DNA from: Prochilodus magdalenae
Taxonomy: Eukaryota > Chordata > Actinopteri > Characiformes > Prochilodontidae
Reading direction: 5' to 3'
Assembly: GCA_024036415.1 (NCBI GenBank)
Contig: JAMWET010001922.1
Location: 17,501-81,500 of the forward strand
DNA: 64,000 bases
Shown in pieces: positions 44,801-55,747 of the stretch (the stretch's first letter is position 1; each line of letters opens with the position of its first letter). Made by a program: the position numbers and the translations under genes. The notes beneath the pieces are model-generated. The model was not told where the DNA came from. It saw only the letters and a program-made list of their open reading frames with translations, and did no database searches.

Positions 44801-47800
44801 ATGTCCTATTATCATTTCTGGAACAGGACTCTTCATCAGTTCAGTGTAGGTGAAGAGACTCTAGTGTCTCTCAGTCCATCAGTCTTTAATAGAAGCTCAT
44901 TCATTAGTCTGACACTGACGCCTATTCATATTCTCATCACCAGCACAGAACACTGAAGGTGAACCAGTTCTGTTAGCTAGAACTATAAAATAATGTCCTG
45001 TACGGCACAGCGTAATACAGTGAAATCTCCAATACCTGCAGAAAGTCTGTAGTGCCTTTGCCGATGCGGCTGCAAAGGAACTTGAAAACATCCTTGTGGA
45101 ACTGGCTCTCCATGTGGGCTGCCATGTCTTCGTTGTAGAAGGAGCGGAACTTGCACACGGAGCATGCAAATGAGATCCTGGGGACCACATACACAACAGA
45201 GAGCACAAGGACAAAGTCACTGCAAAGCTGGGTTCTTGGGTTCCATCATGTGGCGGAGGACCACTGTTTTTGAGTAACGCATAAACCAGTGCTTTAAACG
45301 AGGTGCAAATTAAAGTCAGAGAGAACCTGACCTCCGAGACGTGACCCTGGCACCTGACACATCAAAGAAGCCCCGCCTCTTCTTTGGCTTGTTCAGCTTT
45401 GCCCTCACCCGAGATAACTCCTCCTCGACGGATGGAACTAAAGAGAGAGCAAGAGAGAGAGAATGAAATAGAAGCCATGTAGTTGCCCGGACTGGTCGCT
45501 TGGGGGACGCAGCTAGGAGACTGCTTAGGCCAGCTACTTGCCTTAAGGTGCCTGCTGCTCCTGTTCTTAGCTATGCTAATGTAGTGCTAATCCACGTTTA
45601 TAGATAATAGTAGGTCATATGGAAACCACATAACCAGAAACCACATAGTCAAAAGACTTGTACAGATCACTAACAGCTCCACATGCGCTTGTGATGTGAG
45701 GATTTAGCCATGCACTTAGCACCATGCTAATTGAAGGGCTTTACTTGTTGTCAACATTCATGGGTCTCACAGTTCTTAGTGAAACTGCAGACGGGTAAAA
45801 CATCTTAGCTGAAGTAGTGACGGTGATTCCAAATCATTCTAAACGTTCAAGCTAAAGATCTATGAAGAAACCTGCATTTCACATGCAAGCTGTCATCAAA
45901 TTCTAGGAACTGACGTCACATGGCAGCAACAGAATTAAAACTGTAGAGCTTTAAAGGTAAATGTTATTATATCAGTGAACACAACAGAAGGCTGAAGCAG
46001 TGGCTGTGGCTTTAAGGGTTAAAGGAAAGAGCTACATGCTCACCACGGCTTTGTCCTTCTGCTTCTGGTTTGGAGTCCTGCTGCACAGAAACACAAATAC
46101 AGGTCAGCTCACACTCACGACATCAAAACGATTAAACGTCCACACGCTCTTTAAACTCACCTCGGTGGAAGCTCCAGCCGGATTAGACTCCTCTGTCTGA
46201 TCGGCTGCACCTAGACAATGAGCATACAAGGAAGTCTGTGAGATAGCTCAGGGGCTGTAAATGCACCATCAGCCTCTACTCTCATGTGAAGGCTTTATCC
46301 CAGATGTCTTACAGTCCTACCAATCACTTAACATTACTACTGCTTTGGGACTGAATGCAATCAAATCCTCACCGCCAAACTTAGGCTGGGGTATGTGTGG
46401 TGGGGCATAAGTGATGGCAGCTTGCCCTGCCCTCTGTTCCACCCACCTCCAACCCCACAGAAAAGGAATCTTGCCTACCACCAAACCCGTACCCCACTGC
46501 AGATCTCCATTAAAAGCATCTACTCTTTTGGGAAGGCTTTATACCAGATGTTGGAACACTGCTGTGAGGATTTGATGGCATTCAGTCGCAAAAGCAGTAG
46601 CAATGTGATGATCGGCAGGGCTGTAACGGTAACGTTGACCCATTTCGGTGGTTAATTGAATTACTGTCCTCGTTTTTTCCAAAGGTACTGGATGAAGTGT
46701 CGTCATGCCAAGTCCCGTAGGTGCTGACTAAAGCCAGCTCACCCTTAAGACTAGTAGTGGAGATGAATCATTCCAATTGATCCCCAAGATGTTCAATAAA
46801 TCTTCATCATTCCAACTCATCCCAAAGACATTCAGTGGCGCTTGGTCACTTCAAGGCATCTTCTGAAGGTCTTTGATAGGGACTCTTCACCTCAGCCTAT
46901 CCTGAAGTGGCCAACTGAGCTTTGTCTCTCTAGCCATCTTAAATGTGTCCAGTGTAGCTTTACCACTCCAACTTATCCTAAAGGTTTCCAATCGAGTTTC
47001 ATCAGTCTAATGCATCCCAAATGTGTTCAGCTGAGCTTCACTGCTCCAGAAAACATTCATAGGGTCGGCCTATCAAGCATGGATCTAGTCCAGTCTTGTA
47101 CGAAAACTTCTTTTCCATTATTTATACCATTAAACCTTAGGTAAGTTCAGACTCAAGTCTGGGAACTTGCATATATTATATCTATGGTTTGATGTATGCG
47201 GCTGAAGGTTTCAGGTATGTGCAGTGAAGGAAGCCAGAGAGCACAGTACCGTCGTCTGACTTGCCCGAGGGTGAAGCCTGTTTCTTGTGCAGTTTCTGTT
47301 TCAGCTGAGCAAGCTCCTGTTCAATAGACAGAACTAGAGACAAGACAGTAAGATGTAAGATGAAGTTGTAAAAAATCAGGCTTTGAAAAGAGAATTAGAG
47401 GAAAACTAGGGGATGAGATGGACTGAATGCTCACCACTGCTTTTTCCATCATCTGCTGTTTCGGAGGCCTGTGGAAAAACAATTACTGTTTACCCTGTTC
47501 AGGTGGGAATCAAATGCTGGTCTATGTACACATAGTAAAACTCAAACTAGCTACTATACAGCTCTATGCAGCCATCATGGAAGGCTCAATTACACGGAGG
47601 GGGGCAGGGTAGTGTACGGGTGTACGTGATCTTCAGACATGGATTCATATACAAAATCGGTTGGGAGTGCCTTCCACGTAGATGAGTGGGCCCAGAGAAT
47701 GCCAACATTCCCCAGACCATAACGCTGCCACCACCTGCAGCTTGGGTTTTTCTACAAGTAGGATATGGTCATACTAATGTGACTTGACCGTGCAATATTA

Positions 47801-50800
47801 AGTTACAGCACTTAAATTACACTCCTAACTTCAGCCTGAAAACCTGCACTAGGTTCTGCTGACAAGGTTTTCTATTTCAAGGCCATTTGTGATAAAATTC
47901 TGCTTCCTGTGCTATAACGTATCTAGAAATTGCCTAGCAACATTCAGAAAATTCACCTTTCATCATTTAACTTAAGCAGCTAGTTCATTAACCAATGACA
48001 GTCGATCAAGCCCTTTACTACAAAAGCCTAAGCTTACGGTGGAAGTAGCTCCGGTTTCCATGGTACCATCCTTCTCCTTCGTTGGACCTGATGTACAAGA
48101 AAACAAGAGAGGAAGAAGTTCTAAGAAAACACTGGAGCACAAGGAGAAAGACGGATGAGGAGATAAAGAATAAAGGAGATTACTGTACTTTGGCTGCTCA
48201 CGCCTTCCGCAGTCTCAGTCTTGTCTATTTTAGGTTCCGGCTCATCATCTGCGGTCTCAGAGTGCTTCCTCTTCTTCTGTTCATTCTGCTGGGATTTCAT
48301 CTGTTGTTATAATAGCAGATCCAAACGTCAGCTCTCAAACCCTCGACATCCAACACCCATGTCCTCCCGAAAGGCACAGTTACCCTGCCTAGCGTCCTTT
48401 TCCAGTTTCCAATAGGGTTCCCACCAGACAGGCTACCAACCTGAACCTTTCCTGGTCTATACCATGTATATGCTCCCCCACCCTACTCAGATTACAAATA
48501 CTGGACAACTGAAGTTAGAACTCACAATCCTGTATAGCTTCAGCTCTGACTTGCGTCATCGTCATCACTTCACCTAAACTCCCTACAAACACTGAGTGAC
48601 TAACCACATCGTCAACACTTTAGAAACTGTCTGGGGAAAGCCAACTGTGCAACACCATCTCAAAACAACGCACCCCGACATTCTGCGCTAACCACAGAGA
48701 GCTCTAAAAAGGCTGTAGTTCCTCTCCTGAAAAACACACCTGGGGTCTTTTTAATGACTCAGTAAGACAAAAAACAGACGAAGGTTTGTCTGAGCATACA
48801 CAACCAACCTTACAGCAACACTCCAGCCAAACTTAAACATTTTACCATTTCTATTAGCTGCAAAACAAATAAAATCCAAAATAATCAAGTCGATAAAATT
48901 GCTTGTTCGATGATCTGGTGCTAAGGGAAGCCCCATGTTATGCTACAAGAACATTTAGGTGTGTAGTAGATGTCAGTAGGTTAGGCACTGAAGCTTCGAA
49001 AAGTGGGTGGAGAAGTACATGTAGACAACAGCAGATGGCGTACAGCTTTTACACGTCTCCACACCTCAGACTAAGGAGGCCAGAGTGGAGAATAGGGGTT
49101 GGATGGTTCAAGTCCAGCACATTACTGGAGGTACTTACTTTCAGGGGTTTCTTGCGGCCGCGTTGTTGGTTGGCCCTTCGGCCCCCTCCAAAGTGCCGGT
49201 CAGGATAGTCCGGGGAGCCAAACTGAGGCTGGAAGGCTCCACCCTTGGGGTGCGTGCGGTGGGGCAGAAGCGATGGCAGTTTGTCCTGCCCTCTGTTCCA
49301 CCCACCTCCACCCCCCACAGAGAAGGAATCTTGCCTACCACCAAAGCCGTAGCCCCCTGGTGCTCCACCCCTGCGTTGGGACCTTCGCCCCGCCCCCCAG
49401 CCGGAGCCGGAGAAGGCATCTCGAGCTTGCCACATTTTGGGAGATCTGTAGGAGGGGGAACTGTCGAAGTCACCTCCATCTCCAGGTCCACCCATTGGAC
49501 CAAAGCCCATGCCTTCCCGCTGGGCCATCATGTCGCCCCGGGAGTCACCATAACCACAGTTAGCAGATCTGTAGAGATCGCGGGGCCCAAAGGCAGAGGA
49601 TCGTGAGTCGACAGACTCATACTGGTCAAACCTGCAGAGGGAGGGAGGCTTCAGTGAGCCAGTTCGTTGCTCAGGTACAATTCATGGGTGATGGAATGGA
49701 TACAGCGTGGGTGTTCATAAGACTCGCTCATCAATTAAACTTTCAAAAGTCCCTTCCAAGAGAAATGACAACTAGTTGGTTGATTTGTAAAGATCAACTG
49801 TGAAGGATTAGACCATCACACTACCCACAACTTTTGCTACATAGATTTGTATATGGAACAAGTTTAGCTGTGGATGTCCAACTAGCATTCATGCTAACAT
49901 GGGTACAAACATGCTGCTCCTCTGACATCAGGTCTGGATGGAAGAGTTTAGGAACTTGGGGGCTGTTAACAGGCAGCAAATCATCCAATCATGCAAGATG
50001 TAGTCTTCCAGTGTCTTCCTTGCTCCCACAGACCCATCAGAAGGGCTTGCTAATTAGGAGATTAGCTGGATCAGAACTGTTCAAGCAGAGAATCTGGGAT
50101 AGAGCACTGGATAAATCAAAGCAATCTTAGAAAACAAAGTAACACGTTTTCCCAAACATGCACAACAACATTCTGAAACGTTCTTGTAATTATGATTTAT
50201 AAAAAAAAAAAAAAAGAACAATCTGACAAGCATGGGATACAAGCACAAAACGTCCTGGATAAAGCTATAGGACATAGAGCTATAGAACCTAGAACCGTTC
50301 CACATTCACCGTGCCTTCAGGTGCATGAGAAAAGCTTCCTGAAAGAGAGTTACCTGTCAGTGCGAGCCCTTCCATGCATTTCTGTGAGAACGTCCAGCTG
50401 CTCGTTGATTCTGGAGATGAGGTCATCTGTGCTTGTCCGTGAAGGTGAGATGCAAGACCTCCCAGAAAAATTTCCTCCACCTCCACCTCCACCGTAACCT
50501 TCTGATCCTCTGCCAGAGTCCTTACTGCCATAGAAGTCATAGCCACCTGAACCTGAGAGCAGGGGCGCAGGTGTTCTTATACACATGTCTGCTCAGCTCA
50601 CATTTCAACATCAAATGTTTATTGATATATGTGGAATTCCGCTACAGTTGCAAACATTATATAAATATAACAGTTATTTCTATGAAATTATGAATTAAGT
50701 AAAAATTAAAAAAATAAAATAATAAATAAATAATAATAAAACAAAAATTTAGCACACTAGTCCAGAACCACCCAAACATTAAGCCTTTCTGGTGTTCAAA

Positions 50801-52829
50801 ATATCGGTCAAATCAAAACATCCGTTTTTATATTTTTAGTAATTATTTTCTGGTTGTGGATTATTTGCATTAACAGTAACTCCCTACATGGATCACTACA
50901 CCAAGGTGGCTCAAAGTCACCGCTGAAATCACCTTAAATATTTTGAGTGATCTTGGACTTCAGATCAAAATCTCTATTTTATTTAATTCAAATTTAAGAT
51001 TGATTACGCCATTTTGTCAGCACCTAAACAATCATAAAACAAGCAGAACTTCAGGAGTAACTGCTTTTTAGATCATTTTAAACTCACAAAAATGTTCACT
51101 GGAATGCAGGAAATACGTTACAGTTCCTGAAAAGGTCTCACTTCTCTAAAATGCAGGTGCGTGGCCAAAATAAGTAGTACTAAAATAGGTAGTGACATGA
51201 AAATGTGAAATAACATCTTTACTGATTTATAATTTTTAATTATAATTTAAATTTGAATTATATAACTAAATTCATGATAAATATCACAATTTCACTTAAA
51301 AAAAAAGCCAACACTGACAAAGTATTATTGTCGCCAGTTTGCACAAGTGTAAATCTTGGAGACACACACCACACAATAGAATGTAACCTTTAAATGAAGA
51401 TTTTGTTTAAATGTAGCCTATTACTGTGTCAGTAAATGCCTTGGGCTTAAATAGATTTAAATCTTTGTAAATATTTTATGTGGGAATGTTTAAATATTTC
51501 CGTGGGGCAGCCGTGGAACATGCTACAATTGTTTACTACACAGAAGTGTATATATATATATATTTAATTAAATGTCCTGTGACTGACACACACACACATA
51601 TTACATATTACACACAGACAATCTTTTAAATCTCTCACCTCTCCTAGAGGATCCTCCTCTCCAGCTGGAGAACCCTGTCAAAGAACGGCAGAAATTTGAT
51701 CAGTCACAGTTTCTAAAACTAAATCTGCTTAGTTTGTTCTTCAACGCACAGGACCCCCTCAGGACCACCACAGAGCAGGTATTAATACGGGTGGGTCAGC
51801 AGTGCTGCTGGAGGTTTTGAATATCTCAGTGCTGGATAGAGAACCATCCAACAATTTGCAATGTGAGCTCTTTATTTCAGCAGACAGTAGCTTAACTCCG
51901 GAATCCTGCAGGTCATTATTAATGGCATCCAGTTCTCTGCATATTTCCACAGAGTGATAATGGCTTGTTAGTGTCTTCCTTGCTCTTACAGACCCTTTAA
52001 AAAGGGTTTGAGACTGCACCAACAGTGACACTGACGTGGTGGTGGTGTGTTAGTGGGTGTTGTGTTGTTGGACTAGAGGATGACCAACACTGCACTGTGC
52101 AGCAGCAGATGAGCTATCGTCTCTGACTGTCCATCTACAAGGTGGACTAGCAAGGTAGGAGTGTCTAATAGAGTGGACAGTGAGTGGACACAGTGTCTCA
52201 ACACTCCAGCAGCACTGCTGTGTCTGAGCCACTCACACCAGCACCACCCACACTAACACACCACCACCATGTCAGTGTCACTGCAGTGCTGAGAATGATC
52301 CACCACCCACATCATGCTGTAAATGATCATATCCAATACAATGCATAATTCCAAGTTAAAGCAACTAAACTGTGACACCAGCACTCACCTTTCATTCGTC
52401 TGCACATCCTGGTACCAAAAAACAAGAACGCTACACACGCAGCTGCTCTGTTTACATTTCACATTCTACTAAAGGCTAAAAACAAACAGCAGCCTGTGAA
52501 GTAAATTACACATAAATGAGCCAAACTGGACACCAGCGCATTTCAATCCCGATCAGTAGGAGCTCAATCCGTAAAATAACATCAAACTGTTTTGAAATAT
52601 TCATATTAAATATCAGATACAGCTTTATAACAGCGAGTTAGCTTAGCATAGCATATCACAACAGCTCACATTAGCCCACAGAGCAGCGCTTAGCTTAGCT
52701 TAGCTTAGCCTTCCAGACTGAACAAAGAACAGCCATCTCCGTCTACAACACTGCAGCATCATTAACTTCAGCATGGGAAATTCAGTTTTAATCTATACTA
52801 TTACCTGAGCCAAAACCACGACCGTCCAT
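41816..52829 (-). CDS. akap8l: AKAP8L, nuclear AKAP95-type zinc-finger protein
   Basis: Nuclear-matrix scaffold with roles in chromatin and RNA processing in mammals. Sixteen coding exons (5' to 3'): 52829-52805, 51674-51639, 50552-50354, 49631-49139, 48300-48204, 48087-48038, 47468-47435, 47333-47250, 46210-46161, 46080-46044, 45437-45332, 45177-45036, 43382-43277, 43198-43068, 42302-42207, 42109-41816. They sum to 1980 nt, in frame, 659 residues; human AKAP8L is of similar length. Seen: RGG/Gly-rich N-terminus (MDGRGFGS), DDLISRINEQLD, DSRSSAFGPRDLYRS, basic KQ-rich and KPKKRR nuclear signals, finger 1 C409/C412/H425/H431, finger 2 C502/C505/H519/H525, then YLKGENPFTD and a Glu-rich tail ending at TAA. 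DQDLT..EHFMKKVEAAHCAACDL favours AKAP8L over AKAP8. The exon 5/6 junction needs a GC donor or an alternative acceptor. Exons 9-11 duplicate 6-8. Confidence 0.93.
43463..44780 (+). mobile_element. MITE-like element with expanded 47-bp core
   Basis: Begins at 43463 (ttgtggtggaagaagtacac), has a C run at 43506-43522 and the unique part ctttagacctccactggagt, then many copies of a 47-bp unit (tgtaccttcagatgtactta, then agtatggagagta). The middle (about 44090-44620) is scrambled. Same family as 22180-22510 in opposite orientation. It lies in the akap8l intron between exons 45036 and 43382. Confidence 0.8.
46266..46640. repeat. Dispersed repeat arms around an akap8l exon-4 relic
   Basis: A piece at 46334-46375 (ttgggactgaatgcaatcaa) is the inverted complement of part of 46508-46620 (gtgaggatttgatggcattc). 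Between these arms lies the exon-4-like segment. The arm sequence is familiar to me as a common otophysan repeat. Confidence 0.6.
46383..46508 (-). pseudogene. akap8l: Relic copy of akap8l exon 4 (fragment)
   Basis: About 120 bp closely matching part of exon 4 at about 49230-49355: the shared run ggaatcttgcctaccaccaa and the stretch encoding GFGGRQDSF occur in both. A base missing in the Gly-encoding run shifts the frame and there are no flanking splice sites, so it is not an exon. It sits just upstream, in gene sense, of exons 9-11, as expected if the block from exon 4 to exon 8 was duplicated in tandem. Confidence 0.8.
47630..47760. repeat. Dispersed repeat fragment in akap8l intron
   Basis: The stretch agtgggcccagagaatgcca ... 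cattccccagaccataacgc has the look of a fish interspersed repeat I have seen often, but I cannot place its family. It lies between exons 48038 and 47468. Confidence 0.35.
51735..52320. mobile_element. Palindromic MITE C with internal NLR LRR fragment
   Basis: Inverted arms: caggaccaccacagagcagg on the left; on the right aacacaccaccaccatgtca, then ctgcagtgctgagaatgatc to about 52318. Between them, at about 51830-51950, the minus strand encodes a decayed NLR LRR (NNDLQDSGVKLLSAEIKSSH). A further piece (tcttccttgctcttacagac) also occurs near 50013, so it is another repeat. The element lies in akap8l intron 1. Confidence 0.72.
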
Positions 52830-53064
52830 TTCCGGATACACCACCAGCAGCAGCAGGTGAAGCTCTTGTTCTGCTTCTCTGGGAACCACAAAACCGTCCC
52901 ACAGCGCCCTCTACCGAGAGGAGGGAAGACTGTCCAATGAAAATATGAATAAACACGCCCTGTAAATCAAGTGGTATGATATGGCACGTAAACACTAAAA
53001 CTCCCCTAAAACGCCCCATCGACCTTCCAGGGACTGTTTCTGTATCTCTATGTACTTTATTAAT
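52830..53064. promoter_or_regulatory. 5' flank of akap8l
   Basis: GC-richer sequence upstream of the akap8l start codon on minus, with a CCAAT-type motif in reverse (ccaatg, about 52934). It presumably holds the promoter, but no TATA box or defined element can be supported. Confidence 0.35.
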
Positions 53065-53285
53065 CAGTTCTTCAATGGTCAGGACCCCCACAGGACCACC
53101 ACAGAGCAGGTATGATGTGGGTGGTGGATCATTCCCAGTGCAGTGACGCTGAGTGGTGTGGTGTTAGTGTGTGTGGTGGTGGATCAGACACAGCAGTGCT
53201 GCTGGACACCTCATTGTCACTGCTGGACTGAGAATCATGCACCAACCAAAACTATCCAGCACAACAGCATCCTGTGGGCAGCGTC

Positions 53286-53288
<3 letters not shown>
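53065..53288. mobile_element. Palindromic MITE D, truncated
   Basis: Left arm and following part of the same element as at 51735-52320 (ggtcaggacccccacaggac, gcaggtatgatgtgggtggt, gatcagacacagcagtgctg), running into a TA microsatellite. No LRR piece inside. Confidence 0.75.
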
Positions 53289-53343
<55 letters not shown>

Positions 53344-53347
53344 TATT

Positions 53348-53414
<67 letters not shown>
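53289..53414. repeat. (TA)n(GT)n(TA)n microsatellite
   Basis: Perfect TA, then GT, then TA tracts. Stop-free Tyr-Ile frames through it are artefacts. Confidence 0.97.
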
Positions 53415-53415
<1 letters not shown>

Positions 53416-54039
53416 TGACAGAAATCGTCATCTCACCGAGGATCTTCAAACTTTGATAAACCTCTATATACATACTTCCACTACAACTATCCTGTCACTG
53501 GGATATCACCCATGACATGCGTCTTTGCTGGCTGTGTAATAAACACTTCTGAAATTGCTGATGTGTATGTGGTGGTGGTAAGTGAAAGGGGTTTGTGTTC
53601 TGAGAAAAGCAGACACCACAGGATAGCATGTATTTATGAAACCAGAAGTTACTTTCGTTTTTATACCTCGGCGATAAAGAGGAAGCGATTTGTCTTGAGA
53701 TAACACCTTTTAACAGCACAGAGCTCCTGAATGGGCAGCCGATATCTACATTGGCAGGAAAAAGTCATCATGAGTTATGGTCTAATTCTCAGCTAAGGGA
53801 CAACAAAATAGCAAAACTGATATTCAGTGTTCTGGTCCATATTGAATACCTTATCCAGGTTAGAACAAGTCTGTGAAGTACTAGCTACTTTAGCTAAAAC
53901 CACTAAACCACTATCAGTTTGTGCCTGCTGGTGTGAACCATGTCTTGCAAAAATGAGGTTTCAGATGTCCTATGAAGTGCTATGAAGTCCTATGAAGTTC
54001 TATAAAGTTCTATGAAACCTTATTAGGTCCTCAGCTACA

Positions 54040-54515
54040 CCACAGAGGTCAACACCTCTGTCCATGAGTTTACCACATGAGACAACACTGAACAGGCCTG
54101 GTGTCCATAACACGACACCACAGAGAAAAACACTGTGCTCCAAGAAACATTGCTGCATGGCTAATGGTTCCCCAAAGAGCACCTTAATATTCCAAAACCC
54201 ATTAGAGGGAACATTTTGTGGACTGATGAAAGGTTAACCTGGATGAAAAGAACACACAGCACTAAGCATGGTGCAAAAAGGGCACCACATACCAACATGA
54301 AAACATCAGCAGTGCACCATGGTGCTCTACTTTGTGCTGAAGCTGTTCCATAAGGACGACTGGGCCGGTATTCCTCCTGAGCACTGTATACAAGTCTGAT
54401 CTACAGGAAACGGAAGAGCATGCTTAAGGTTACTGCTCCCGAAAGATGTTTGACCAGTTAGTTACTGGTTTCCTGAAATTCCAGGGTTCACCTAGTGTTT
54501 CCACCAGCACTGTAA
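54040..54515 (+). mobile_element. Heavily decayed Tc1-like transposase fragment
   Basis: In + frames interrupted by stops, residues reminiscent of a Tc1 transposase can be made out: NILWTDERLTW (compare the family's VLWSDETK), KRAPHT and HHGALLC (compare KHGGGSVM). No terminal repeats found. Confidence 0.5.
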
Positions 54516-54719
54516 ATATGTAATTGGTGTGCATAATAAAACATAAGCGCACATTTTGTTCGTCTGGTCATGTGACCTAATTGATACAATTTTGTGGCCG
54601 ATTATTGCAGAACACTAAGTGCATTTTTGGGGGTCCAGACTTTTCTTTCTGCTGTCAATTAAAAAAATATATTACAGCATACATGAACTGTGTGTTCTGT
54701 TTCAGGGGTTTAGCAGAAA

Positions 54720-54867
54720 CCACACGTATAAACTCCACCTCGTAATCTGATCAACAGGAAGTAAAAACCTCTGTCTGTTTCGCTACATGCCCCGTTTCAG
54801 ACGACTCTCTACTGAGACAGGCTGCAGACCTCAACCCCAGAATATGAGTGACTAGTCATTTTCAGAG
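54720..54867 (+). promoter_or_regulatory. Possible untranslated first exon / promoter of the GIMAP-like gene
   Basis: A candidate non-coding exon ends at 54867 with a strong donor (cagag|gtaagg). Upstream is an ETS-type site, acaggaagta (about 54754), common in leukocyte promoters. The only ATG in it opens a four-codon frame. The link to the downstream gene is inferred from position and strand only. Confidence 0.3.
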
Positions 54868-55747
54868 GTAAGGCCTTGCATTTGCACTCTGTAATAAGTT
54901 CAGAACTGCTCTACAGAGAACGCACCGGTGCATGTCTTAGTACACCATTGCTGTTTTTATTATATTATTTGTTATATTATTATATTAATGTTGCATTTCA
55001 ACTGTGCACAATTTATAGCACATGATATAATTTGTTTTGAGACCTTTGTTAAAATCAGCCAATACACAGAAATTGTGCCCTAAAGTTCTGCAGGAAAATG
55101 AGCAGTGGCACCCAGAAACTTGGGCAACCGATGTCCACAATGGTGTGGCGTCCTGAAATAATTAGCATTTATCGAAAAATAAGATTAGTAATTAGTCTGA
55201 AAAGGAAATGAACCACACAGTGTCTCTTTTTCTGCTTTAAATTTTAATTGATATAACCAAAGCTCATATGTTTCAATTGAAACATGCCGATGAATCTGGC
55301 TTTCTTCAACAATCTACAACTATACTCATTATAAAACCGGAAACTGGAATGTGACTGGTCTCAATACAGTGTTGAGCATCCAGTGGAATGTAAAAACGAA
55401 CAGAGCTATGAAAGATATGAAGCAAAGATATAACAACTGCAGTCAGAGTACTCTTCCTGGAAACTAGTTGCAGAACTGACTGAGCTCCGGTTTCCACCAA
55501 TAGAAATAAAGCCCCTTATCGAAGGCTAATTGATTTCATGACCCCTCAACAATTTAGTCATGGCCCAATCAAACAGATGAATTCATGTTTCTCATGTTTC
55601 TGCAAAACTACTTTCAATCAAGTAAAGAACCTCTTTACTTTGGTACCACGCTGGCCTGATTTTACAACCACACTACTTAACGTATACATAAAAGTAACAC
55701 ATCTGTTTTCTTTTTAGGTGAAAAGATTTAGACTTGAGCGGCCAGTG

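Noticed and set aside
52389..52408. 20-nt exon candidate in akap8l between exons 1 and 2 (good AG and GT)
   Set aside because: Including it breaks the frame; exon 1 joins exon 2 perfectly without it.
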